From assembly GCF_042429435.1 (NCBI RefSeq), contig NZ_JBHMAF010000017.1: 64,000 bases of DNA; one strand, written 5' to 3'. Both the position numbers and the translations under genes were made by a program. Shown piece by piece: positions 33,301 to 40,953 of the stretch. Under the pieces are notes generated by a model. That model ran no database searches. It was given only the letters and a program-made list of their open reading frames with translations, and was not told where the DNA came from. The stretch is from Ectobacillus funiculus (GTDB lineage: Bacteria > Bacillota > Bacilli > Bacillales > Bacillaceae_G). Positions within the stretch are counted from its first letter, which is position 1. The number at the start of each line of letters is the position of its first letter.

Positions 33301-33981
33301 AATATTCCAATTCGCAAAGGCCTCGCTCACGCTCTTTCGATAAGAGGCAAAGGAAAGCTCATCGTCCTTATGTTTGTCAATCTGATTTACAACCAAGTAA
33401 ACACGCTTATTTCGTTGCTTTAATTCCTTTACAAACTGCAGATTCACCTCTGATTGGACATGATTATAGTCCATCATATAAAAGATTACATCTGCTAAAT
33501 GAAGAGCTGATTCAGTTGCAAGCTTATGCGCATCATCAGTAGAATCAATTCCCGGTGTATCGACGAGCATAACGCCTGCTGGCAGCGGGGCATCATGCCG
33601 ATAAATGTGGACACCCGTTACTTCATCACCATTTTTACATAGCTGCTTCAACTGTGTATCCGTATACATCCCTTCATATGAATGCTTCTCCCCTGATTGA
33701 AGAGTTATTACAACGCGGTCGCTTCCCTTTTGGATTTGAACAACGTTCGCACTTGTTGGAATCGGACTCGTCGGCAGCAACTCTTGACCGTACAAATAAT
33801 TCATCATCGTTGACTTGCCAGCGGAAAAGTGTCCGCAAAACGCAATCATAAACTCCTGCTTTCCATACTTCTGAATAACGTCTAGCAGCTTTAGGCTATG
33901 CTGGACATCTCCTTTTTCTTTCCATGTTTCATACATAAAAAGAAGTCGCTGCAACGAATTGACAGGCAAAGTTTCAATCAT
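30310..33981 (-). CDS. dynA: Double dynamin-like GTPase DynA
   Basis: A 1223-residue bacterial dynamin made of two fused copies. Copy 1 has P-loop GHFSAGKST (50-58), switch LVDTPGIDSTDD (near 138) and base motif NQID. Copy 2 has GAFSAGKSS (near 628), LVDTPGADSV (near 787) and a diverged NAAD. Long helical stalks follow each G domain, with a hydrophobic paddle-like segment in each. B. subtilis DynA (YpbR, about 1190 residues) is also a tandem fusion. It tethers and fuses membranes and protects against phage and pore-forming antibiotics. ATG at 33981 follows AAAGGGGAA. Monocistronic or with ypbS. Confidence 0.95.
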   Translation of the reverse strand: MIETLPVNSLQRLLFMYETWKEKGDVQHSLKLLDVIQKYGKQEFMIAFCGHFSAGKSTMMNYLYGQELLPTSPIPTSANVVQIQKGSDRVVITLQSGEKHSYEGMYTDTQLKQLCKNGDEVTGVHIYRHDAPLPAGVMLVDTPGIDSTDDAHKLATESALHLADVIFYMMDYNHVQSEVNLQFVKELKQRNKRVYLVVNQIDKHKDDELSFASYRKSVSEAFANWNIETDGIYYTSLRKQDQADNELPELRKLLESLVAQRTMYMQESMQNETEYLLKEHMRFVVKQAEEEIEPLRRSLSEGSLSREDIAANLQRLYDEKEQAERKEVTIRNTFTKEIDHILHNAYLMPYEVRDLAERYLETELSTFKVGFFFSKSKTKKEKEDRLHAFYEKLKGIVETQLDFHVKEQMLSFLKRENLYSEALAQQVYGLQVAFEPAMLISAVKQGAGLTGDYVLNYTNDVAHVLKKTYRDAANRFFERQLPLIKEHMQYELAKLHKDIQQYEQQQAAWEETAVVDEDIKQYEQLLSNVWKGNAEAQATIQLNDVMNMRQEITTAKPIVFEVAQPHAEVEQALPAVNTELTAEERIQTILASVKQVEETIRPISLLRHVYDEIVEKRKRVETKQFTVALFGAFSAGKSSFANALLGEKVLPVSPNPTTATINKILPITAEHPHGTVLVQLKSEQTLLQDLQEIYKLFGKRITTLEEGMMQIDELLRHPSPSGRQKTTFSFLRALQRGYSAFQDQLGQMIRTAFDDFSEYVANEEKSCFVEYIELYYDCEFTRKGITLVDTPGADSVNARHTDVAFQYIKNADAILFVTYYNHVFSKADREFLIQLGRVKDSFAMDKMFFLINAADLAESEEELQTVKQYIADQLLQYGIRHPRLFALSSLFALDEKKGCSAEKGQYGILQQSGMSAFEEAFTSFTMRDLMIVSLTALNASIKGANSLLANIIANALEGNEQKEAKKKRYGEERLHIVKEIAAYSVLTEEKALEKEVHELLFYVKQRVFFRYQDVFAEIFNPAVLRTDGGDIKQRLRECTSELSDFLMHDLLQEMRATSLRLEKWMNEKLHFSCQELQKTCLSYNKELSFVPIEDASYMSAAHIEPFAELDLQQFKKSWSIFKNAKSFFEHNEKARMQEEMKKVLEPLVSSYIEEEQQLLARHYGSEWQRAWGDVKQNMEEQATQYYEGVLAALSEKIDVSVYKSVKHAVQCSIEDVEQELSVL

Positions 33982-34057
33982 CTTACACGTTCCCCTTTAT
34001 CTAAAGATGTACCCCTTCTTATCTTACTAAATTTTCACTCTCTTCACAGTACAAAAA

Positions 34058-34195
34058 TAAAGAAAACTCGCTGACTGGTGAGCCATGCTCTTGGGCGAAG
34101 ACAGAAGCGTAGTTGCACTTATACTGTATTCCTAAAATTCCACACTACGTCGAATGAACTTCCAGCTGGGAATTTATACTTTCTTACAGTGTAAA
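34058..34195 (+). repeat. Family B repeat, copy B11 (first of a tandem dimer)
   Basis: TAAAGAAAACTCGCTG to CTTTCTTACAGTGTAAA, TTGCACTT subtype. In its inner stem AAATTCC pairs with GGAATTT, a second compensated change relative to AAATTTC/GAAATTT. Confidence 0.92.
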
Positions 34196-34326
34196 GAAAA
34201 CTCGCTGACTGGCGAGCCTTGCTCTTGGGCGAAGACAGAAGCGTAGCCCTACTTATATTTTATTCCTAAAATCTCTCGCTACGTCGAATGGTCCCCTAGC
34301 TAGAAATTTATACTTTCTTAAAGTAT
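34192..34326 (+). repeat. Family B repeat, copy B12 (second of the dimer)
   Basis: CCCTACTT subtype joined to a TTGCACTT-subtype unit. Arms TATATTTTA/TAAAGTATA pair, including A:U closure not seen in other copies. Confidence 0.9.
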
Positions 34327-34366
34327 AAAAATCCCTTTCATTTGGCTTACATGAAAGGGATTTTTT
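34327..34366 (-). terminator. Terminator of the Fur-controlled peptide gene
   Basis: AAAAATCCCTTTCAT-ttggctta-c-ATGAAAGGGATTTTTT, 16 bases after the stop codon; T tracts on both strands. Confidence 0.85.
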
Positions 34367-34381
34367 ATAATACTACATTCA

Positions 34382-34468
34382 TTATGCTGCTCCTGCCGCC
34401 TTATTTAATACTACTTTCGCTAGCACTGCATACAAAGCAATTGTACCTGCTACAAAAGCATATACCAT
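34382..34468 (-). CDS. Iron-regulated 28-residue membrane peptide
   Basis: ATG at 34468 is preceded by AGGTGTGGTGA. The peptide begins MVYAFVAGTIALYAVLAKVV and ends with an Ala/Gly-rich basic tail (LNKAAGAA); it is one hydrophobic helix with two lysines near the C-terminal end. A promoter with near-consensus boxes (TTGATA-17-TACAAT) and two Fur-type operators lie directly upstream, and a perfect terminator directly downstream, so this is a complete dedicated transcription unit. GTG codons 9 and 12 bases upstream are alternative starts. No named family recognised. Possible roles are an iron-sparing regulator or a subunit of an iron transporter encoded elsewhere. Confidence 0.65.
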   Translation of the reverse strand: MVYAFVAGTIALYAVLAKVVLNKAAGAA

Positions 34469-34488
34469 CGTTTTCACCACACCTATTT

Positions 34489-34503
34489 TGATAATGATTA
34501 TCA
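34489..34503. promoter_or_regulatory. Fur box 1 (exact 7-1-7 palindrome)
   Basis: TGATAATGATTATCA is identical to the Bacillus Fur 7-1-7 pattern TGATAATnATTATCA. It covers roughly +6 to +20 of the peptide transcript. Confidence 0.85.
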
Positions 34504-34515
34504 TACCTAGTTTGT

Positions 34516-34544
34516 ATTGTAGCATGAGGGAGAATGATTATCAA
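34516..34544 (-). promoter_or_regulatory. Promoter of the iron-regulated peptide gene
   Basis: Minus-strand TTGATA (34544-34539), 17-base spacer, TACAAT (34521-34516). Confidence 0.75.
34529..34543. promoter_or_regulatory. Fur box 2 over the -35 region
   Basis: GGAGAATGATTATCA matches the 7-1-7 pattern at 13 of 15 positions and overlaps the -35 box. With box 1 it brackets the promoter. Confidence 0.65.
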
Positions 34545-34550
34545 TATACA

Positions 34551-35096
34551 TTATGGAATGAATCGTGAAATCTTTTGAAATGACTGTTTATAATTTGTGA
34601 GCTCCTGCAGCGCCCGTTCTTCCTCACGAATGCGAACCGAGAGCACAAGCATATTCAACAGACTGCACACAATGGCAGTGATATAAGCTTGGAACAAAAT
34701 CGGGATGATCCAAAACTCCATCATAACAACTATGTAATTCGGATGGCGCATAAACCTATACGGCCCCTTTGGCACAAGCTTGCTATGGGGCAAAACAAGG
34801 ATTTTCGTATTCCAATATACCCCAAGAGAAGCAATCGCCCAAACACGAAGAAACTGTGTACCGATAAACAAAGCGAGCAGCACAGGCCACATAGGAGAAG
34901 GAGCTTTTTTTAAATAGGTGACTTCTGCAACTATGAAAACCAAAAATAACATATGAAGCAGCACAATATACTTATAATGCCCCTTCCCAAACTCCAGTGC
35001 GCCTCTTTTTTTCAGATACTGCTCATTTCGCCGTGCCAATAGCAATTCCGCGAGGCGCTGCATTACTACAAATGCAAAAAAAGAAAAAAATGTCAT
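34551..35096 (-). CDS. bpsB: Isoprenylcysteine-methyltransferase-like BpsB/YpbQ
   Basis: A 181-residue membrane methyltransferase of the ICMT family with about five helices. The conserved C-terminal SAM-binding region reads KGPYRFMRHPNY and later IREEERAL. In B. subtilis BpsB (YpbQ) O-methylates the alkylpyrones made by BpsA. The ATG overlaps the bpsA stop codon (ATGA), so the two are translationally coupled. The promoter of the iron-regulated peptide starts right after its stop codon. Confidence 0.9.
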   Translation of the reverse strand: MTFFSFFAFVVMQRLAELLLARRNEQYLKKRGALEFGKGHYKYIVLLHMLFLVFIVAEVTYLKKAPSPMWPVLLALFIGTQFLRVWAIASLGVYWNTKILVLPHSKLVPKGPYRFMRHPNYIVVMMEFWIIPILFQAYITAIVCSLLNMLVLSVRIREEERALQELTNYKQSFQKISRFIP

Positions 35097-36205
35097 TATA
35101 TGTCCTCCCAGCGCACAAGTACCAGCTCAGAGCTAAATCCTGGACCAAGCGCGGCAATCATCCCTATTTCCCCTGTCTGCCTCACACGCCGCATGTATCG
35201 TTCTAACACATAGAAAACAGTAACCGATGACATATTGCCATTTTCCTTTAATACATTAAGTGATGTCTCTGTTTTTTGTGAAGGCATATCCAACGCCTCT
35301 TGATAAGCTTCTAATACTTTTTTGCCGCCCGGATGCGCAATAAAATGTGTGATATCAGAAAGCGTTAGCCCATGTTTCCTCACAAATGGCTCTATATTCG
35401 GTCTAAGCCATGTTTTAATGAGTGTCGGGATATGTTTTGAAAACACAACGTACAGACCTTCATTTTTTACATCCCATCCCATAACATCCTCTGAATCTTT
35501 TAATAACGTAGATTGTGCATCCAGATAGGCAGGCAAAGCAGGCAGGAGAGATAAAGAACATATATCAGCCTCCTCCCCTGCAACGAGGATGCAGGCGGCA
35601 CCATCCGCAAACAGTGATGTTCCAATGAGATTGCTTTTTGATACATCATGGCGTTGAAAGGTAAGGCTGCACAATTCTACTGCCAGAACAATTACCTTCG
35701 CACGTGGAAACGCCTTACAATACTCAAGTGCTCGCGCTAAACCAGAAGCACCCCCAGCACAGCCGAGTCCCCAAATCGGAATGCGCTTCGTATGCGGAGA
35801 GAACGATAGCCGATTCATAATTTTTACGTCAATTGTAGGTGTGGACAGACCAGTAGATGAAATAAAGAAAAAGGCATCTACTTCATTCTCCTCCACACGG
35901 CGTTGCAAAAAGGCATCATTTTGCAAGCACGTCTGTATGGCCTTTACTCCAAACAAAGTGGCGCATTCTATATAAGCATGATTTTTCTCTTTCCATGTAT
36001 GCTCACGCTGAAACCATGACAAATCTTTAGCAAAATTCCGTGTTTCAATCTGGCCATTTTGAAACACCTGCAGCAGCCGCTGAATATCACTAAACGCTCC
36101 GCTAAACATCTCTTTTGCAAAGGCAACTACTGCTTCCTGTGTCATACTATATGGCGGCTTGCAAATTCCTACTGAAACAATTTTCGGCACGATTTCCCAC
36201 TCCAT
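35096..36205 (-). CDS. bpsA: Type III polyketide synthase BpsA
   Basis: A chalcone-synthase-type enzyme that condenses long-chain fatty acyl-CoA with malonyl-CoA to alkylpyrones. The catalytic Cys is in WGLGCAGGASGLARA (near residue 148), the His in FIAHPGGKK and the Asn in ENGNMSS; the SSTGLSTP motif is also present. The start is uncertain: the frame opens at GTG 36271 (391 residues) with no ribosome binding site; ATG 36205 gives 369 residues, matching the usual length, but its GGGGAAG is about 20 bases away. Operon with bpsB. A terminator and candidate small RNA lie upstream. Confidence 0.88.
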   Translation of the reverse strand: MEWEIVPKIVSVGICKPPYSMTQEAVVAFAKEMFSGAFSDIQRLLQVFQNGQIETRNFAKDLSWFQREHTWKEKNHAYIECATLFGVKAIQTCLQNDAFLQRRVEENEVDAFFFISSTGLSTPTIDVKIMNRLSFSPHTKRIPIWGLGCAGGASGLARALEYCKAFPRAKVIVLAVELCSLTFQRHDVSKSNLIGTSLFADGAACILVAGEEADICSLSLLPALPAYLDAQSTLLKDSEDVMGWDVKNEGLYVVFSKHIPTLIKTWLRPNIEPFVRKHGLTLSDITHFIAHPGGKKVLEAYQEALDMPSQKTETSLNVLKENGNMSSVTVFYVLERYMRRVRQTGEIGMIAALGPGFSSELVLVRWEDI

Positions 36206-36326
36206 CTTATCTGAATATCTATAACTTCCCCTACCATCTGCTAAACTATGCATCGTAAGAAAAGAAGACACAGCTCGGCTTTACTTACGTAGTTTTGCAG
36301 AGAGGAAGCCCTTCCTACAGTGCAAA

Positions 36327-36398
36327 AAAAAGCCCCTTTGCGTAAGGGGCTCCCATTTGAACTGCCTGTTTGAAAGGAGTGGTTTCAAACTGTTGTGC
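36327..36398 (-). ncRNA. Candidate short RNA upstream of bpsA
   Basis: On the minus strand TATAAT (36410-36405) is followed by a hairpin GTTTGAAA-ccactcc-TTTCAAAC (36390-36368) and a terminator AGCCCCTT-acgca-AAGGGGCT with eight T residues (36351-36327). The predicted transcript is about 70 nt. The C-rich hairpin loop could pair with Shine-Dalgarno sequences. Alternatives are an attenuator leader for bpsA or a 36-codon peptide in the same stretch (ATG at 36425) that lacks a ribosome binding site. Confidence 0.4.
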
Positions 36399-36524
36399 AC
36401 TTTTATTATAACGCACTCCTTTCATGTTAACAGTAAAAAAAATTGGAAATATCGCTAGGTGAAGATAGATTTCTTTCTCTCTCTCCTTCTATAATAGGGA
36501 AAGCAACTATTAAGGGGGAATAAG

Positions 36525-37673
36525 GTGGGTATCGATGTAAATGAACACAAACGAATCCAGACGTTAGACGTGATTCGAGGATTTGCGGTATTTGGCATCT
36601 TCCTTGTGAACTGGCCCTCACTCACTGGAATTGAAACACTTGATGGCACAAAAACATATGTAGGTATTGATGCATGCATTCGGCTTATATATGACCTGTT
36701 CATTCAAACAAAATTTTATACGATTTTTTCCTTTCTCTTTGGTCTCGGCTTTTTCATCTTTGTGACGAATGCTATCGAAAAAACACAATATCCGAGACTG
36801 CTCTTCTTCCGCCGCCTTGCCTTTTTATTTCTATTTGGCGCCTTGCATTATGTTCTGCTGTGGAGTGGAGATATCCTTCATAGCTATGCAATCTCGGGAA
36901 TATTTCTCCTGCTCTTTTACAAACGGCGTCCGAAAACAATTCTGATTTGGGCCATTTTGCTGCTCACACTGTTTCAGCTTCTGATGCTGCTTGTATTTAT
37001 TTTTATTGATACTTCTGTCAGTACGGTACATGAAATAAAAGGAATGAACCCTTTGCAGCATTGGACAGAACAGACCGCAGATAGATGGAAGCGATTTTCA
37101 GGAGAAAATATCGCATTAAACCTACTGTATGTACCCGAAACTTTAGGATTATTTCTGCTTGGATTGTTTGCTGGTAAAATCCGCTTATTCCACCGAGTTA
37201 AAGAATGGAATAAACCGCTTCGCAGGCTGCAGATTGCTGCTTTTCTCCTCACCTTGCCGAGCTGGTATATGATCTTACACTATTATGCTTACACAGATGT
37301 GTATAATTCAGCGGAAATTTATATCTATATACTATTAAGCGGAAAAACATTGTTTGTCCTCTATACAATTACTCTTGCACGACTGATGCAGCATAAAGCT
37401 TGGCAGCGAATTCTTCAGCCGCTTCAATATACAGGTCGTATGGCACTTACAAACTACCTTACACAAACAATTGGTACCGTTGTCCTATTCAAACTTTTAG
37501 CTCCTAATAGTCCTAAGCCGCCGCTGCTAGCAGGTCTCGTATTTTGCATGGCATTGTATAGTTTGCAGATCTTTTGGAGCAAATGGTGGCTGTCCCGCTT
37601 TCAGTATGGGCCATTTGAATATGTATGGCGCCTAGGCACGTATGGAAAAAAAGCAAAGCACAGACAAGCATGA
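36525..37673 (+). CDS. DUF418 membrane protein (YeiB family)
   Basis: A 382-residue polytopic protein. It starts at GTG 36525 behind AAGGGGG. The opening KRIQTLDVIRGFAVFGIFLVN is the signature of DUF418/YeiB proteins, which share an acyltransferase-like (DUF1624/heparan N-acetyltransferase) start. About nine helices follow, with the DUF418 domain in the C-terminal half: GRMALTNYLTQT and FWSKWWLSRFQYGPFEYVWR. Biochemical role unknown. Monocistronic, ending at a terminator. Confidence 0.88.
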   Translation: MGIDVNEHKRIQTLDVIRGFAVFGIFLVNWPSLTGIETLDGTKTYVGIDACIRLIYDLFIQTKFYTIFSFLFGLGFFIFVTNAIEKTQYPRLLFFRRLAFLFLFGALHYVLLWSGDILHSYAISGIFLLLFYKRRPKTILIWAILLLTLFQLLMLLVFIFIDTSVSTVHEIKGMNPLQHWTEQTADRWKRFSGENIALNLLYVPETLGLFLLGLFAGKIRLFHRVKEWNKPLRRLQIAAFLLTLPSWYMILHYYAYTDVYNSAEIYIYILLSGKTLFVLYTITLARLMQHKAWQRILQPLQYTGRMALTNYLTQTIGTVVLFKLLAPNSPKPPLLAGLVFCMALYSLQIFWSKWWLSRFQYGPFEYVWRLGTYGKKAKHRQA

Positions 37674-37767
37674 CCACATGAGAAAACACTGAAGCAACGA
37701 GATGCTGTTAACAAAATATTTGCGCTGGATCAGTGATAGCGATTGTATCTATATACAGGAAATGAAA

Positions 37768-37806
37768 GGAAGCGAACCACTGTGTCGTAGTTCGCTTCTT
37801 TTTCTT
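37768..37806 (+). terminator. Terminator of the DUF418 gene
   Basis: GAAGCGAAC-cactgtgtcgta-GTTCGCTTC followed by TTTTTC, about 95 bases after the stop codon. Confidence 0.75.
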
Positions 37807-38050
37807 CTATGACCTTTTTCATTACCCTCAAGCAACTTCAAGTGGCGTTTATTTCATATCATCAGATCACACAGTTCTTACGTGTATAAAGGAAAAGTGC
37901 ATATCAACGTTTTCAAGGTTTTATTTGTTTACTGTTCTCTTTATATTTATCGGTATGCACCTTAGTTATTAATAGGGAAAAAGTCACCTGAAGATATTTC
38001 CAATGTTTAGTATAATGCTCTTAATGATACCGAGTCACTGCTACTTGTTA
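37807..38050. other. Intergenic stretch, nothing recognised
   Basis: AT-rich DNA between convergent genes without a supported gene or strong hairpin. Confidence 0.4.
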
Positions 38051-38251
38051 TTACGTATAAAAAGGGGCTTCAAGTGATTGGTTTTCTGGTACTTTATGTA
38101 CCCCTATTTCTGTATGCCAGTGTCCAACAATTAATGTTTGTATTACATCTGCATCTCCTATTGTTTTTCCCAGTTCCTTTTCTTGATGTTCCTTAATGTC
38201 CTGAAACATCTCATAAAACCTTCCGTCTAGCTTCACTGTAATTTCTCTCAT
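38051..38251 (-). CDS. Hypothetical 66-residue protein, ribbon-helix-helix-like start
   Basis: ATG at 38251 follows AAGGAAGGGG. The product begins MREITVKLDGRFYEMFQDIKEHQEKELG, a short beta strand followed by a helix as in ribbon-helix-helix proteins, then DADVIQTLIVGHWHTE and a tail ending EAPFYT. The match to a DNA-binding fold is weak. It starts 15 bases after a possible short upstream gene on the same strand. Confidence 0.5.
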   Translation of the reverse strand: MREITVKLDGRFYEMFQDIKEHQEKELGKTIGDADVIQTLIVGHWHTEIGVHKVPENQSLEAPFYT

Positions 38252-38266
38252 AAGAAAACCCCTTCC

Positions 38267-38464
38267 TTATTTAAAACAAATGTTATAATTATTTTCTGTA
38301 TAAAGCCGATAAATAAACGCTAAAACTACGCTGTATGAAGGAGATAACCAATAGTTACAATTTTTCTTTTGCTTTTTCTTAGTTCCTTTTTCTAACGGCT
38401 TCATTCTTTTTTGCAGATAAAAAGTAATCATATGCCTGCTGGAAATCGTATAAGCTCTTTTCAT
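38267..38464 (-). CDS. Possible 65-residue basic protein
   Basis: ATG at 38464 follows GGAGGGGACG; the frame opens 10 codons earlier without a ribosome binding site. The product is strongly basic (KRMKPLEKGTKKKQKKN) with a later hydrophobic stretch YSVVLAFIYRLYTEN. No family recognised and codon use is unremarkable. The good ribosome binding site and close spacing to the next gene are the only support. Confidence 0.35.
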   Translation of the reverse strand: MKRAYTISSRHMITFYLQKRMKPLEKGTKKKQKKNCNYWLSPSYSVVLAFIYRLYTENNYNICFK

Positions 38465-38572
38465 AAAAAAACGTCCCCTCCAAATTCTTACCAAAAGGAA
38501 AGAACATGTAGACGACGTTTTAACATATTTTAAGCATTAATATGTTGGATACAGTAACGTTAAAAAATGCGC

Positions 38573-39874
38573 TTAACTAGCAAGGTTTGCTGCCTTTTCA
38601 CCTTTACTTTGCTTTACTGCTCTAGCGAACAGTGCATTTAACAAAACTGCCGTTAAGCTGCCTAGTACAATACCGTTATCTGTTAAAATACGGATACCTT
38701 CTGGAAGCTGTGAGAATAGAGTAGGAACAACAGTAATCCCAAGTCCCATTCCAACTGAACAAGCTACAATTAACAGGTTCTCCTGCTTGGAGAAATCTGC
38801 CTTGCTCAACATTTTTATGCCATACGCCATGACCATCCCGAACATTGCAAGTGTAGCTCCTCCAAGCACTGGAGTTGGGATAACCGTTGTCAAAGCTGCG
38901 ATTTTAGGGATGAAGCCTAACACTACAAGCATACCGCCGCATGTATAAATGACTACACGATTTCTTACCCCTGATAATTGTACAAGACCAACATTTTGCG
39001 AATATGTTGTATATGGAAACGAGTTAAATAGACCGCCTAATATAATCGCAATTCCTTCCGCTCGGTATCCCTTTGCTAAATCCTTTTCTTCTAGCCGTTT
39101 ACCGCAAATATCAGATAAAGCAAAATATACACCTGTCGCTTCTACAATTCCAACACAGGCAACAAGAATCATCGTTAGAATCGGCGTTAATTCAAAGGTC
39201 GGTGTGCCAAAATAAAAAGCTTTCGGCAGATGCACCCAATCCGCCTGCGCCACTGCTTGAAAATTCACTTTTCCCATAAAGGAAGCGGCTATTGTACCGA
39301 AAATCAGTCCAAGTAAAATCGCAATCGCACGAATAAAGCCTGTAAATAAACGATACACAACAATGATAAATATAAGAACACCAAAGGAAAGTGCTAAATT
39401 TTCTAAGCTGCCGAAGTCTTTGCTGCCTGTGCCTCCAGCCATATCATTAATAGCAACTGGAACAAGTGTGATCCCAATGATTGTAACAACTGAACCTGTC
39501 ACAACCGGCGGAAACAATCTCATCAATTTCCCAAAAAACCCTGCCAGCACTACAATAAATAAACCTGCTACGATAATTGCTCCATATACGGCAGAAACAC
39601 CATATTGTTTGCCGATCGCAATCATTGGCCCCACTGCAGTAAATGTACAGCCAAGTACGACTGGGAGACCGATTCCGAAAAAGCGATTGCCTAAAGCTTG
39701 CAGAATGGTCGCAATTCCACACATGAGCAAATCAATAGATACAAGATAGGTTAGTTCCGTTTGGCTTAAACCAAGTGCTCCGCCTACAATAAGCGGAACC
39801 ACAATGGCACCAGCATACATAGCCAGCATATGCTGAATTCCAAGTGAGAAAATTTGAAATGGATGTTGCTTCAT
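38573..39874 (-). CDS. pbuX: Xanthine permease
   Basis: A 433-residue nucleobase:cation symporter-2 (NAT/NCS2) protein with about 14 helices. It has QHMLAMYAGAIVVPLIVG at the start and the NCS2 signature region with TYSQNVGLVQLSGVRNR; the conserved GLxPK-type glycine run is at LGFIPKIAAL. It imports xanthine for salvage by the preceding xpt product, whose stop it overlaps by 4 bases. The pair is governed by the guanine riboswitch at 40594-40670. Confidence 0.95.
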   Translation of the reverse strand: MKQHPFQIFSLGIQHMLAMYAGAIVVPLIVGGALGLSQTELTYLVSIDLLMCGIATILQALGNRFFGIGLPVVLGCTFTAVGPMIAIGKQYGVSAVYGAIIVAGLFIVVLAGFFGKLMRLFPPVVTGSVVTIIGITLVPVAINDMAGGTGSKDFGSLENLALSFGVLIFIIVVYRLFTGFIRAIAILLGLIFGTIAASFMGKVNFQAVAQADWVHLPKAFYFGTPTFELTPILTMILVACVGIVEATGVYFALSDICGKRLEEKDLAKGYRAEGIAIILGGLFNSFPYTTYSQNVGLVQLSGVRNRVVIYTCGGMLVVLGFIPKIAALTTVIPTPVLGGATLAMFGMVMAYGIKMLSKADFSKQENLLIVACSVGMGLGITVVPTLFSQLPEGIRILTDNGIVLGSLTAVLLNALFARAVKQSKGEKAANLAS

Positions 39875-40467
39875 TTGGTTGTTCCTCCTGCTGTATGCTC
39901 TAAAAATGTAACCTCTCCATCCGCAAGCTCCGCGATTCGCGCTAGTGATTCAACACGGACACCCGCCGCTTCAAGCTTACTTCGTCCTTCTTGAAACGAT
40001 TTTTCAATTACAATGCCGATACCAGCTACAGAAGCCCCAGCTTGCTGTACAAGTTCTAGCAATCCAAGCGCCGCCTGGCCATTAGCTAAAAAATCATCGA
40101 TAATTAAGACATGATCCTCCTCAGACAAATACTCCTTTGATATCGAGATTTCATTTGTTTCTTGCTTTGTAAAGGAATATACTTGCGCTACATGAACGTG
40201 GTCTGTCAGCGTAAGCGATTTTCGTTTTCTTGCAAACACAACCTTAACTCCCAGCTCTAAGGCTGCCGTTAACGCAGGCGCAATACCAGAGGACTCAAGT
40301 GTGATAATTTTTGTGATATGATTATCCCGAAAGCGATTGGCAAATTCCTTACCAATTTGCACCATCAAAGACGGATCTATTTGATGATTTAAAAAAGCAT
40401 CTACCTTTAAAACACCTTCTGATAATACTCTGCCTTCTTCTCGGATCTTCTCTTCTAATACCTTCAT
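39871..40467 (-). CDS. xpt: Xanthine phosphoribosyltransferase
   Basis: A 198-residue type I phosphoribosyltransferase converting xanthine and PRPP to XMP. The PRPP loop is VLIIDDFLANGQA near residues 124-136, and ITLESSGIAPA supplies the pyrophosphate loop near 56-66. ATG at 40467 follows GGGAGGAG. First gene of the xpt-pbuX operon, behind a guanine riboswitch and terminator. Confidence 0.96.
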   Translation of the reverse strand: MKVLEEKIREEGRVLSEGVLKVDAFLNHQIDPSLMVQIGKEFANRFRDNHITKIITLESSGIAPALTAALELGVKVVFARKRKSLTLTDHVHVAQVYSFTKQETNEISISKEYLSEEDHVLIIDDFLANGQAALGLLELVQQAGASVAGIGIVIEKSFQEGRSKLEAAGVRVESLARIAELADGEVTFLEHTAGGTTK

Positions 40468-40491
40468 GTTGTTCTCCTCCCGTTGTTACAA

Positions 40492-40545
40492 ATAAAAAAC
40501 TCCAAAAGCATCCACCTACAAGTGAGGGGAAGGCTTTTGGAGTTT
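40492..40545 (-). terminator. Riboswitch-controlled terminator before xpt
   Basis: Minus-strand AAACTCCAAAAGC and GCTTTTGGAGTT form a 12-bp stem followed by TTTTTATTT. It is the off-state of the guanine riboswitch. Confidence 0.92.
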
Positions 40546-40593
40546 CGGTAACTGATCGGCGTACTTACCCATAAGACGTTGTCTATTAACCAT

Positions 40594-40670
40594 CCTCACT
40601 CATAGTCAAGTCATTCACGGTGACTTGGTAGAAACTTACAGACCATATTTCTGCGATTATACGAGCGTTA
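40594..40670 (-). promoter_or_regulatory. Guanine (purine) riboswitch aptamer
   Basis: Contains the purine aptamer landmarks TATAATC at the 5' side, the P2 loop ATATGG, AGTTTCTACC in the J2/3 region, the P3 loop ACCGTGAAT and GACTAT closing P1. The specificity base after GA is C, as in guanine/hypoxanthine sensors (adenine sensors have U). A promoter -10 TATAAT lies at 40697-40692. When guanine binds, the downstream terminator forms and xpt-pbuX is off. Confidence 0.95.
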
Positions 40671-40697
40671 TTTATGTAGTTTTATAACCGAATTATA

Positions 40698-40953
40698 CAT
40701 GTATTTTCCACTTTTGAAAAGGAGTTTTCGAACAAAACACGTACAATAAAACAAAAACAATTAGATTCGTTCGATTTAAAAACCAAAACCAACTTAACAC
40801 CTAATCCAAAATCCAAAAAATAAAGTTTTTTCCGAATTTTATTATCTTTCCTTCTTGCCAGTTAAACGAAGCAGCTTACTAAAATACGCACAATACCTTT
40901 GAACTATTTCTTAAGCATTAATGGATTTTTACTATTCTGGTTTGCAGAGCTTT
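40698..40953. other. Intergenic stretch between xpt promoter and TrmB gene
   Basis: Apart from the xpt promoter at its left edge, AT-rich sequence with no supported gene. Confidence 0.4.
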
